Below, piece by piece: positions 8,574-17,394 of a DNA stretch of 64,000 bases. Position 1 is the stretch's first letter, and every line of letters begins with the position of its first letter. The notes beneath the pieces are model-generated. The model was not told where the DNA came from, searched no databases, and was given only the letters and a program-made list of their open reading frames with translations. The translations under genes and the position numbers were made by a program. Source of the DNA: Sutterella sp. (lineage in GTDB: Bacteria; Pseudomonadota; Gammaproteobacteria; Burkholderiales; Burkholderiaceae_F). Location: contig DYBN01000059.1 in the NCBI GenBank assembly GCA_019418605.1, forward strand, positions 10,480 to 74,479, read 5' to 3'.

Positions 8574-10727
8574 ATGTTGCAATGGAATGGCCTTCAGGGC
8601 TTTGACGATGAAATTTCTCTTAAAAGTCTCTCCTGGGACTGCCGGGTGCACCACCTGCACTGCACCCTGAAGTCCGAGCAGCTCTACGTCAACACTTCTG
8701 ATTCCCCCGTTGAAGCCGTCTACACCTTTGCCCTGCCCCGCAGCGCCGTCGTCACGAATTTCGAGATCGACGTCGGCGGCAAGCATTTAAAAGCGCAGGT
8801 CGCCCGCACGGAAGAGGCTGCCGAGCGCTACGAAAAAGCGCTCGACGAGGGCGACATGCCCGCCATGATTGAGCACGACGAAGACGGCCTGTGCACATTG
8901 AACATCGGGGGCATCGCGCCCAACGAACAGGTTGTGATTCAAATCACCTGCGAGTGGATGCAAGAGCGCGTGGGCGACGTCGTGCGCATCACGATTCCGA
9001 CGGTTGTCGCGGACCGCTATTCGGCAAGCGGAACACAAGGAAAGCTCCTGCCGCATCAGTATCTTGAGAGCTCGGCCTTTGCCGAGTACCCGATCAAGGC
9101 GCATTTTGAATTCTCGGGGCCCGAGTACGAGAGCGCGCGGTTTTCCGCCCCCGGCTTCTCTCCCGCGTGCACGTTTACCGACGCGGGCGTTGTCATTGAC
9201 ATCAACCACGGCTTTGCCGACCGCGATCTGGTCGTCACCGCCCAAAACGTGAGACCCGTCGCCTACTCCTGGCTTCTTGAAGACAAGGAGGGCTATCGCG
9301 GCGTGGCGGTGCTGCCCGTCCCGAAGCTTGGCGCGGCGGAGTCCAACCATCCCCTTCGCCTTGGCCTTGTCGTTGACTGCTCGGGCTCCATGGTGGGCGC
9401 GGCCATTGAAGAGGCTAGGCGCGCCCTTTCCTATCTTCCAAAACTCTTGACAGAAAAGGACAGCGTGTCGGTGACGCTTTTCGGGGCGGAACCCCGCGTC
9501 GTTTTCAAGCGCCCGCAGGCCTGCACGAAAGCGTTTTTCAGACGCGACTATCTTCCCTGCGTCGAAGACATTGCAGCCGACATGGGAGGAACGGAAATGG
9601 CCTCTGCGCTCAAAGCTGCCGCAAAGACTGCCGCAGGCGACGTGCTTCTCATCACCGACGGTGAAATCTGGGAAACCGAGGAGTGCATCAAGATTGCCAA
9701 GAGCTGCGGGCTTCGCGTGTTTGTGATCGGCATCGGCAACGCCGCCAACAGCGAGTTTTGCCACGCCATCGCAGCGGCCACGGGAGGCTGCGCTGAAATG
9801 GTCCTGCCCACGGAAGACATGACGCAGGCCGCCTCACGCATGATCGAGCGCATGCGAAGGCCCGCTTTGCAGGTTGAAAACTTTGCGCCGCAGCACTTTG
9901 AGTACCGCAGCAATCGACTTCAACAGCTGCACGCCGACGAGACGGTGATTGTCTACTTTCGGTTTTCAAAGCTCCCGGGGCAGGTTCCCATGCTGGAACT
10001 CTCCGACGGAAAGAATCGCGTCCGCGTCACGGGCGCGCCCTGGAAGATGAGCGAGGATCGGGGCCTCTTGATGATTGCCGCCCATGCCGAATTAAACGAC
10101 GGCGCGGTTGAGGATCCGGCGGAGTTCGCCGCCCGCTATTGGCTGCTTTCCCGCTGGACAAACCTCATCCTCGTCAATGACCGGGGCCCTGCACGGCAAC
10201 GCGCGGTCAAGCCCGTTCTTCAACGCATCCCGCAGATGAAGGCAAGCTTTAGCCTTATCAAAAACCTGCCGCACGTCTTTAAACGAAAGGACGAGAGGCC
10301 CATCTCAACGGTTTCGCATCTGCGGCATATTCCTGACGACGATGATCGCAGCATTAAGCGCGCGCGCCTTTATCCCGAGTTTCTCACGTGCGAAGCGGAG
10401 TCGGACGATCGCCGCCAAACGAGAAAAGACACGCCGCAGGCGTTGTATTCAGAAGACTTCCTGCTTGCAGCGCAATCCTCGCTTGCGGTGTTTGCCTTTG
10501 ACGACCCGCAAGACCGCAAGAGCATCGAATCGATTGCAAACGATCTGAACAAGCCGAAGGAGCTGATTTTCTTTTACTACCTTCTGTGGCGCGAAGAAGT
10601 TCAACAAAAGCCCATGCCGCAGATTCTGGCCGACTTTAAAGATCTTCCCGAGCTGCAGCTCGATGACGCGGAAAAGACGTCGCTTTGGGAGCGGTTTTCA
10701 AAAACCTTTAACCACGAGGCCCAGTAG
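8574..10727 (+). CDS. VIT and von Willebrand factor A domain protein
   Basis: Encodes 717 residues. Residues about 1-135 form a VIT domain (FALPRSAVVTNFEIDVGG, ARTEEAAERYEKAL, LNIGGIAPNEQVVI). A VWA domain follows near residue 260 with an intact metal-ion-dependent adhesion motif LVVDCSGSM and later TDGEI. There is no signal peptide, so unlike inter-alpha-trypsin inhibitor heavy chains this is likely cytoplasmic. The C-terminal 200 residues match nothing I recognise. Cytoplasmic VIT-VWA proteins in bacteria are of unknown function; some VWA proteins act with MoxR-type ATPases, but none is next door. The MerR gene upstream is the probable operon partner. Confidence 0.85.
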   Translation: MLQWNGLQGFDDEISLKSLSWDCRVHHLHCTLKSEQLYVNTSDSPVEAVYTFALPRSAVVTNFEIDVGGKHLKAQVARTEEAAERYEKALDEGDMPAMIEHDEDGLCTLNIGGIAPNEQVVIQITCEWMQERVGDVVRITIPTVVADRYSASGTQGKLLPHQYLESSAFAEYPIKAHFEFSGPEYESARFSAPGFSPACTFTDAGVVIDINHGFADRDLVVTAQNVRPVAYSWLLEDKEGYRGVAVLPVPKLGAAESNHPLRLGLVVDCSGSMVGAAIEEARRALSYLPKLLTEKDSVSVTLFGAEPRVVFKRPQACTKAFFRRDYLPCVEDIAADMGGTEMASALKAAAKTAAGDVLLITDGEIWETEECIKIAKSCGLRVFVIGIGNAANSEFCHAIAAATGGCAEMVLPTEDMTQAASRMIERMRRPALQVENFAPQHFEYRSNRLQQLHADETVIVYFRFSKLPGQVPMLELSDGKNRVRVTGAPWKMSEDRGLLMIAAHAELNDGAVEDPAEFAARYWLLSRWTNLILVNDRGPARQRAVKPVLQRIPQMKASFSLIKNLPHVFKRKDERPISTVSHLRHIPDDDDRSIKRARLYPEFLTCEAESDDRRQTRKDTPQALYSEDFLLAAQSSLAVFAFDDPQDRKSIESIANDLNKPKELIFFYYLLWREEVQQKPMPQILADFKDLPELQLDDAEKTSLWERFSKTFNHEAQ

Positions 10728-10852
10728 AACAGGACTTCGCCCACCGGAGAAAGAGCCCGCGAAGCCGGCGTTTTCCATCGACTTGCGTGCACAGGCAGCC
10801 TTGCGCCCCATCAAAGAAGCCCGGGCCGCCCTCGGTGCCTTTCTCTGCGCCT

Positions 10853-11917
10853 TTAATCGAGCCGCACGCAGCCCGCGTCGATGGCAAAGCGCTTGTACCA
10901 CTGTCTCCAGGCTTTTTTGGAGCTTGCGGGCTCAAAGACGCGGTACCAGTCAACGAAGTCCCGAATCCACGGGTTTTCAAGGTCGCGCGTCTTCACAAGA
11001 AGCGACTTTTTCCAAGGCGCTCTGTGCCAGCCTTGCAGCACGGGCACAAGAAGCCCGCGCTCGAGGTATTCGGAGACCATGCCAAGCGCAAGGTCAAAGG
11101 CAATGCCCTGCCCTTCAAGGGCAGCGAGAAGCGTCGGGTAGTAGCCCGAGATCACGCGCCGGGGACTGGCGTCCGCCCCGCCCCCTGCGATGGCCTCCTC
11201 TTCGGAGGCAATGTCTGGCGCCCTGCTTTTTTCCTCTCCCGAGAGCCTTCGCATGCGCACAAGCGAAAAGACCTCGTCGCCGCGATAGAGCCGCACGCAC
11301 ATCGGCACGTTGGCGCGGCGCGCAAAGAGCAGCGTGTGGCGCGAAAGCTCTTCGGGCGCATGGGGCGTGCCGCTGCGCGCAAGGTACGAGGCCGATGCCA
11401 GGGGAAGATTTGCGCAAGTTCCAAGGGGAAACACCGTCAGGCCCTGCCTTTGCACCGGGTAGGAGACGGCCGCAAGATCCACTTCGCCCCTTTCAAGCGC
11501 CTCGTGTCCGAGATCGGTGACGGCCTCGATGCGCACGCCCGGGTGGCTCTCCTCGTAGTCGCGAAAGGCCTTGACCTTGGCGGCATTAAATGACCCGGCG
11601 CTTAACGACACCCGGATGCGCGTGCCGCTTTTGTTTTCCCGCATGCGGCGGCTTTCCTTTTCGATGGCGGCCTGCGCGGCCGTCAGCGCCCGGATGTGAG
11701 GAAGAAGCCGCAGCGCCTCGGGCGAGAGCCGCATCGGACGCACGCCGCGATCAACAAGAGGCGCGCCGAACTCGTCTTCAAGCCTTGCAAGAGCCTTGGA
11801 GGCGGCCGAAACCTCAAGACCAGCGCGGTGCGCGGCCGCCGTCAGCGAGTGCCCCGCACTCATGGCTTCAAGGACGCGCCAGACCGCCTGGCCCGCGAAC
11901 ATTTTCTGCTGCTGCAT
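10853..11917 (-). CDS. LysR-family transcriptional regulator
   Basis: Encodes 354 residues from ATG 11917, chosen because AGGAAGG lies just upstream; an earlier start at 12001 adds a 28-residue low-complexity leader. The HTH is visible (HSLTAAAHRAGLEVSAASKA, then LEDEFGAPLVDRGVRPMRLS), followed by a substrate-binding domain of roughly 250 residues. It contains an insertion-like stretch (RLSGEEKSRAPDIASEEEA) that makes it longer than the usual 300 residues. It is divergent from the two-reductase operon starting at 12343, whose expression it probably controls. Ligand unknown. Confidence 0.8.
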   Translation of the reverse strand: MQQQKMFAGQAVWRVLEAMSAGHSLTAAAHRAGLEVSAASKALARLEDEFGAPLVDRGVRPMRLSPEALRLLPHIRALTAAQAAIEKESRRMRENKSGTRIRVSLSAGSFNAAKVKAFRDYEESHPGVRIEAVTDLGHEALERGEVDLAAVSYPVQRQGLTVFPLGTCANLPLASASYLARSGTPHAPEELSRHTLLFARRANVPMCVRLYRGDEVFSLVRMRRLSGEEKSRAPDIASEEEAIAGGGADASPRRVISGYYPTLLAALEGQGIAFDLALGMVSEYLERGLLVPVLQGWHRAPWKKSLLVKTRDLENPWIRDFVDWYRVFEPASSKKAWRQWYKRFAIDAGCVRLD

Positions 11918-12342
11918 TGCCGCCTTCCTCTTTGCTTCCTCTTTGCAACCTTTCGGGCTTTCTCTTTCCTCTGCTGCTGCCGCAGTCTCAAAAGGCCGCA
12001 TGCTGCTCGCGCCTGACCACTCGTTTGCGCTTTCCTCGTGCCGGAGGAGCTTGTCTGCGCCTGCTTTGTTCGGGAGCCGCCCTCGTGAAACAAAGCTCTT
12101 ACCTTGCCATCATGGCAAGTTTTCTTGCCGTTTGCACCCTGAAATTTGCGCCGGTGCCGACCTAGACTCGAAAGGTGACGGGGACGATCTTTTCGTCCTT
12201 GAAGGCGGCCTTTGAGAGGCTTTGAGGGCGCTCTTTGCGGCCGGGCCTGAGAGCTGGAGGAAAACGCCTTCAGGCGGGCCGCCCGGCAAGGGCTGCCTTT
12301 CGCAAGCTTTTTTGCACCGCTCTTTTGCAAAGGAGAGAAACC
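11918..12342. promoter_or_regulatory. Divergent control region between LysR gene and reductase pair
   Basis: A 425-base gap that must carry promoters for both directions. A strong ribosome-binding site (AAAGGAGAGAAACC) sits immediately before ATG 12343. No convincing small gene or clear -10/-35 pair was identified. Confidence 0.4.
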
Positions 12343-13830
12343 ATGACAACCAGACGCAAGTTTTTGATCGGGTCGGCAAGTGCCGCGGCCTTGAGCGCCG
12401 CCGCTCCCGCTGTTTTTGCCGCAGCGCGCGTGGCGTGGGATGAAACCACCGACGTGCTCATTTTCGGGGCGGGCCAGGCGGGGCTTTGCGCGGCCATCGC
12501 CGCGTGCGAGAAAAAAGCGCGCGTGCTTGTCTGCGAAAAAGCGGCCTTCTGCGGCGGGCACACCGCCATGAGCGGCAGCGGCTACTACATCGGCGGCACC
12601 GAAATTCAAAAGAAGGCCGGGATCGACGACTCCATCGAAACGAACTGGCAGGACTCGGTTGCCCGCGGCATCAAGTCCTATCGATTTCTCAAGCGCAACA
12701 CGGCCGTCGTGCGGCGCGTCTATGAAGAAGGCGTCGCCGACATGGCCTGGCTTGAAGGCTACGGCGTGCGCTTCATGCCCCAGCCCGTGCAGGGCATCGG
12801 CAACAGAAAGCGCGTGCACTATGTGGCGCCAGGCTACAAGAAGGGCTCGCCCGTGCTGATTGAAACGCTCGCAAAGGCGGCTCTCAACCTGGGCGCGCGC
12901 ATTGAAACCAACACCATGCTCACGGCTCTGGTGACCGAAACGGGAGAGCCCACGCTCGGCGTGCGCGTGGTAGGCGCCCAGGTGAGGGACAAGGACGGAA
13001 AGACGCGCTTTATCCGGGCCCGCAAGGGCGTTGTTCTGGCAACCGGCGGCTTTGCCAACAGCCCCGAGATGGTCAAGCGCTTTCACCCCTACCTTGCGGG
13101 CACGCCCTCGCTGGGATCAAAGCTCAACACGGGCGACGGCATCGTCGCCGCCCTGAATCTGGGCGCCAACATGATCGTTGAGACAAACGGCTTTGGCATG
13201 AACATGCTCTTTGTCGGCACGCACAAGGGGCAGTCGATGGGGCTGCCGATGACGGAGGCCCCCTTGATCGTCGTTGCCAAGAACGGGGAGCGCTTTGAAG
13301 ACGAAAGCAAGGGCTACCTTGCGGCCTGCCACAAGATGACCGAGCTTGGCATCAAGCTTGCCGACTGGATTTTTGACGAGAAGACCTATCAGAAGTTCCG
13401 CGGCGGATGCCTCAAGCCCATGTTTGAAACCGAAGTCGTCAACAAGTACGACACGATCGAGGCGCTTGCCAAGGGCGAAGGCATCGACGCGAAGGCCTTG
13501 AAGGAGACGATTGCACGCTACAACAGCGACGTCGTCAAGGGAAAAGACGGCGTGCTCGGGCGCACGCGGCTGCTGCAGACGATCGATCTGGCCCCCTACT
13601 ACGCCTTTGAATGCGGCCCTCGCATCTACACCTCCTACTCGGGGCTTGAAATCAACCGTGACGCGCAGGTCATGGACACCCGCGGCAAGCCCATCGCAGG
13701 GCTTTTTGCCGCAGGCGACGTCACCGGGCACCTCGCCTACCAGTGCAATCTCGGTGGCGGCGGCGTAAGCGGCATCTCGATGGCAACGGTCTACGGAAAG
13801 ACGGCGGGCGCCAACGCCGCTTCAATGTAA
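12343..13830 (+). CDS. Tat-exported FAD-dependent reductase, flavocytochrome c family
   Basis: Encodes 495 residues from ATG 12343, with the Shine-Dalgarno AAGGAG 9 bases upstream; the open frame continues upstream without a better start. The signal is twin-arginine (TTRRKFLIGSASAAAL). The FAD Rossmann motif LIFGAGQAGLCAAIA lies near residue 38 and the closing motif GLFAAGDVTG near residue 458. It has no heme motifs. Where fumarate reductases have HHTMGG and RLGGNA, this protein has RIYTSYSG and YQCNLGGGG, so the active site differs both from those and from the neighbouring reductases. First gene of a two-reductase operon (19 bases to the next). Probably a periplasmic reductase of an organic acceptor; substrate unknown. 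Confidence 0.85.
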   Translation: MTTRRKFLIGSASAAALSAAAPAVFAAARVAWDETTDVLIFGAGQAGLCAAIAACEKKARVLVCEKAAFCGGHTAMSGSGYYIGGTEIQKKAGIDDSIETNWQDSVARGIKSYRFLKRNTAVVRRVYEEGVADMAWLEGYGVRFMPQPVQGIGNRKRVHYVAPGYKKGSPVLIETLAKAALNLGARIETNTMLTALVTETGEPTLGVRVVGAQVRDKDGKTRFIRARKGVVLATGGFANSPEMVKRFHPYLAGTPSLGSKLNTGDGIVAALNLGANMIVETNGFGMNMLFVGTHKGQSMGLPMTEAPLIVVAKNGERFEDESKGYLAACHKMTELGIKLADWIFDEKTYQKFRGGCLKPMFETEVVNKYDTIEALAKGEGIDAKALKETIARYNSDVVKGKDGVLGRTRLLQTIDLAPYYAFECGPRIYTSYSGLEINRDAQVMDTRGKPIAGLFAAGDVTGHLAYQCNLGGGGVSGISMATVYGKTAGANAASM

Positions 13831-13849
13831 CTGCGTGAGGAGAGCATCC

Positions 13850-15253
13850 ATGTCAAAGACAAAACTTCACTTTCCGCGGCTCGTTTTATCCGCCGCCCTT
13901 GCAGGCCTTGCCGCGGCCTCGGGCACAAGCTGGGCCGGCAGCGACATCACGTGCGAGACTGTCGTCGTAGGCGCCGGGGGCGCCGGTATGCGCACGGCCA
14001 TTGCATTAAAGGAAGCCGGGCGCGACGTCGTCGTGGTTGAAAAGATGGCCTTTCCCGGGGGCGCCACCAACCTTGCCGCCTCCTACATGACGGTCATCGG
14101 CACAAAGGAGCAGGCAAAGGCGGGCAAAACCCTCTCGATGGACGCCTACGTGGCGCGTCAGCTCAAGAACAACCCCAACATGAACGAGGCGCACATCCGC
14201 GAAGTGCGCGGCGCCTCCCAAGAGACCCTTGACTGGATCAACTCCCTTGGGGCCAACATCACGCGGGCCATCAGCGACTATCAAGTGGGCACGGCCGACG
14301 GAGGCACCCTTGGCGCGGCCATCGTCAAGGCGATGACAAAGAAGATGGACGCCGTGGGCGTTGTGCCGCGCTACAACACGCGCGCCGTCAAGCTTTTGGG
14401 CGACAAAACGCGCGTCACCGGCATCGTCGTGCGCGATGAAACGGACGAGTACACGATCAACGCCAAAAACGTCGTGCTGGCAACCGGGGGCTTTGCGGCA
14501 AGCAAAGAGCTCATTGCGCGCTATGCGCCGCAGTGGAAGGGGCTGCCCTCGACGTCGGCTGCGGGCTCAACGGGCGACGCCGTGGGCCTGGCTGCGCCCT
14601 TTGACGCGGCGCTGCGCTTCATGGACGTGGTGCGCATGAATCCGTCGGTTTACGTCAAGGACGGCAAAAACATCAGCCTGTCGGCGGCCCGCGCCGAGGG
14701 CGGCATCATGGTCAACAGCGACGGCCTGCGCTTTTGCAACGACTATCACACCGACTACACGCAGCTCTCGCGCTGGATGATGCAGCAAAAAGACGGCGTC
14801 GCCTTCATCGTGATCGACGACAAGGCCATGCAAAAGTCAAAGCGCCTGCAGGGCTTCAAGGCGCAGGGCGTGTTTCTTGAAGACGCCACCGTCGAGGGGC
14901 TTGCGGGAAAGATGGGCGTGCCCGCGGCCAATCTCAAGAAGACTTTTGAAACCTACGGCGCGTCGGTGCGCGCAGGCGTCGACAAGGAGTTCGGGCGCAA
15001 GCACAACATGTCGATTGACTTCACGACGCCTCCCTACTACGCCGCGCGCACAAGCCCCGGCATTCAGGTGACCCTGGGCGGCATCGGCGTCAACGACGAC
15101 ATGCAGGTCGTCAACACCAAGGGCGAAGTGATCGAAGGGCTCTACGCGGTGGGCGAAGTCGCCGACGACGGGCTCTTTGGCACGGGCCCCACTGCCATTA
15201 ACATCTACTACGGCGAGAAGGTGGCCGATCACATCGTCTCGCACGGCAAGTAG
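13850..15253 (+). CDS. Sec-exported FAD-dependent reductase, flavocytochrome c family
   Basis: Encodes 467 residues from ATG 13850 (GAGGAGAG 7 bases upstream). The N terminus is a Sec-type signal ending near SGTSWAG, lacking the twin arginines of its neighbour. FAD motif VVVGAGGAGMRTAIA starts near residue 40; GLYAVGEVADDGLFGTGP near residue 438 closes the fold. No CXXCH. The sequence GIQVTLGGIGVN replaces the HHTMGG active-site segment of fumarate reductase, and no arginine stands in the RLGGNA position. Adjacent to the Tat-type reductase, both probably under the divergent LysR. Two dissimilar flavoproteins in one operon may act on successive compounds or form a complex; sequence does not decide. 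Confidence 0.8.
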   Translation: MSKTKLHFPRLVLSAALAGLAAASGTSWAGSDITCETVVVGAGGAGMRTAIALKEAGRDVVVVEKMAFPGGATNLAASYMTVIGTKEQAKAGKTLSMDAYVARQLKNNPNMNEAHIREVRGASQETLDWINSLGANITRAISDYQVGTADGGTLGAAIVKAMTKKMDAVGVVPRYNTRAVKLLGDKTRVTGIVVRDETDEYTINAKNVVLATGGFAASKELIARYAPQWKGLPSTSAAGSTGDAVGLAAPFDAALRFMDVVRMNPSVYVKDGKNISLSAARAEGGIMVNSDGLRFCNDYHTDYTQLSRWMMQQKDGVAFIVIDDKAMQKSKRLQGFKAQGVFLEDATVEGLAGKMGVPAANLKKTFETYGASVRAGVDKEFGRKHNMSIDFTTPPYYAARTSPGIQVTLGGIGVNDDMQVVNTKGEVIEGLYAVGEVADDGLFGTGPTAINIYYGEKVADHIVSHGK

Positions 15254-15277
15254 GCGTTGGCTGGCTTCGGCACACGC

Positions 15278-15322
15278 AGCCCCTGCACTCCGCTCATTTT
15301 TGTCGGGCGCGGGGGCTTTTTC
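15278..15322 (+). terminator. Intrinsic terminator after the two-reductase operon
   Basis: Arms AGCCCCTGC and GCGGGGGCT pair over nine positions (one G-T wobble) around a 21-base region, followed directly by five T. It lies 25 bases after the second reductase stop. Confidence 0.65.
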
Positions 15323-15774
15323 GTCTTTACTCGAGCTTTGGACAAGCAAGCCGGCCCAACTGCTTGCAGGGCTTTCCGTTGACCTCCCGCCCGACGGCCG
15401 TCTGTCGTCTGTAGGCGTCATAGAGCCTGAGCATGACCTCGTCAATGGACTCCACAATCGGACGGGCACACTGCTCTTGCCCGGCACGAATGCACTCAAG
15501 CGCCGCTGCTACAGGCTGCGCTGGCTTCTCAAGGACACCGGGAGCGCGGTTGTTATGGCCAACGGTGCTCTCTGGCAACACGCAGGGAAAGCAAATGAGC
15601 CACTTTCGGGCAAAGCAAACAATCTCAGCGCTAACATGCGCCTTCACGCGTTCAAATGTTTGTGCAACGAAGGCGGAGAGTTTTAGCAAAACGAACATTC
15701 CGTTCCCCAAAGCAAATATGGGGCTGCGGAGCTGGAGCTTTGTTTTTTCTTTTCTTGACAGTGAGTTATTTCTC
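15323..15774. other. Intergenic stretch, no secure gene
   Basis: Roughly 450 bases between the reductase terminator and the first DUF262 gene. A minus-strand open frame (15327-15848) could encode a Cys-containing protein of up to 173 residues, but it overlaps the DUF262 start, shows no motif or signal and has no clear ribosome site. Base composition drops towards the right, marking the left border of the AT-richer defence block. Confidence 0.4.
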
Positions 15775-17391
15775 ATGAGCATTGCCAATACAACGAAAAG
15801 CTCGGTTGCGGGAGTGTTGAAGCGCTCTTTTGATAATAAGGGGCGCAATTGGTATCAAAACATTGTTATCCCTGAGTTTCAACGCCCCTATTGCTGGAAC
15901 GCTTCTGATATTCGGAAGCTCTTAAACGACGTCGACGCCCTGCGTTTCAGAAATGACGAGCTCGGCTATTATGGGAAAAATGGAGAAATTGATCCGTATT
16001 ATTTCGGAACTGTTTGCTTTCGCTGCCGTGTCGACATAAATGCCGACGGCACAAGACACTACACGTTCGAGCTTCTTGATGGACAGCAGAGACTGACGAG
16101 TTTTATGATTTTAACGGCCCTGCTCTGCAACCGCGCGAAAAATCACACGGACGGGGAAATTCGTTCGTTTCCCGGTTTCGTCTCATGGAAGCTTGGCAGT
16201 GATTGGCAAAACATCTTGATTGTCAAACAGCCGCAAACCATTCGCCATATTCGCGAGGTTTACCAAGAATTCGACCGCGAATATCAAATCATGTACAACG
16301 AGAGCCGTGATTTGGCCAGGGATGCGAAAAGCGGCGACGACTTCTATACGCGGACACTGAGACGAGACTGCCGGAGAATGAAGTTCATCCTCGAACACTG
16401 CGTTTTTGCGGTCACGATTTTGTCGTCGACTTTGGAGGCCGCGCAGTTTTTCCAGAGCGAAAACAACCGCGGTCGTTCAATGAGTCTTCTCGACATTTTG
16501 AAAGCACATCACATGCGCTTTGCAAACGACTCGGACCAGAAACGAATTAAAAAACTCTGGGCACGATTTCACAGTCAAGAAGACGAAAGCAAGGGAGCCG
16601 GCGAAACTCAGACTGAGGGTTCGAATGCTGATGATGCTGCGCATCAACTTTGGCTGGTCGAAGAGCTTGTGCTTCCCGTCGTTCTTATGCCCTACGGCAT
16701 CGATCCCTTGAACGCCAACAATACGGAGAACGTTGGCCTGCTCAAAGGGCTCCTCGGTACACCCAGACGCGACCGTTTGGTCGATGAAAAGATAATATCG
16801 TCGGTCGAAGTACAAAGGCCGGGAGAATCTCGTGTCACCGACTTGTTGAGTCCCATCCGTCCCGGACTCCCGTTCTTTGAGATGCTGGATCAGTATCGCC
16901 GCATCGCGGGTGCCATAGATGAACTTTGCAGAGGCTTCAAGAGTCCGTTTCAGAACTCCTACAAAATTCTTCGCTGGGGTCTTATCTGCTGGGCCGACCG
17001 TTTTTTACCAAAGAATGCGATTTCTCTGGATTCAAAGGAAATGGCCGAATGCTTGTCGCAGGATCTTGATTTTCTTGCCTATCAACGCGCGCTCCACCAC
17101 TTCCTTCTTCTGCTTTCTTCCCGCAGATACGGCAAACAAATGCTCGGGGTTTACGATCAAGTACGCTTTAATACGGCGCTTTATCTAATGGGCAGCGGAT
17201 CCGTTTCTCAAAGTCTTTTCCTCCTGCCGCATCGTTCAATTAGCCCGGCAGCCTGTCTTCAGGAATTCAATCGACGGATATCACCGGAAGTGCTGGGGCA
17301 AAAGTTTTGGCAAATGAGCAAACGCGAAGCCTATCAGGAGGCTTACGCATCGATGCCAACGATTGTTGCTGGCCATGCTCAAGGAGAATAA
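15775..17391 (+). CDS. DUF262 (GmrS-like) protein, first of a pair
   Basis: Encodes 538 residues from ATG 15775. Hallmarks of DUF262 are present: IPEFQRPYCW near residue 33 and LLDGQQRLTSF near residue 101, the ParB-like DGQQRLT motif that in GmrSD-type systems binds and hydrolyses nucleotide. An obvious HNH (DUF1524, GmrD) motif is not seen at the C terminus, so the nuclease half may be missing, divergent or supplied by another protein. Base composition is visibly more AT-rich than the reductase genes. It is three bases upstream of a second DUF262 gene and 2.1 kb upstream of type III restriction-modification genes, so antiphage or anti-plasmid defence is the probable role. Confidence 0.8.
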   Translation: MSIANTTKSSVAGVLKRSFDNKGRNWYQNIVIPEFQRPYCWNASDIRKLLNDVDALRFRNDELGYYGKNGEIDPYYFGTVCFRCRVDINADGTRHYTFELLDGQQRLTSFMILTALLCNRAKNHTDGEIRSFPGFVSWKLGSDWQNILIVKQPQTIRHIREVYQEFDREYQIMYNESRDLARDAKSGDDFYTRTLRRDCRRMKFILEHCVFAVTILSSTLEAAQFFQSENNRGRSMSLLDILKAHHMRFANDSDQKRIKKLWARFHSQEDESKGAGETQTEGSNADDAAHQLWLVEELVLPVVLMPYGIDPLNANNTENVGLLKGLLGTPRRDRLVDEKIISSVEVQRPGESRVTDLLSPIRPGLPFFEMLDQYRRIAGAIDELCRGFKSPFQNSYKILRWGLICWADRFLPKNAISLDSKEMAECLSQDLDFLAYQRALHHFLLLLSSRRYGKQMLGVYDQVRFNTALYLMGSGSVSQSLFLLPHRSISPAACLQEFNRRISPEVLGQKFWQMSKREAYQEAYASMPTIVAGHAQGE

Positions 17392-17394
17392 GCC

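Noticed and set aside
15327..15848. Minus-strand open frame of 173 residues
   Set aside because: It overlaps the start of the first DUF262 gene, has no motif, signal or ribosome site, and lies in a stretch where several frames are open by chance.
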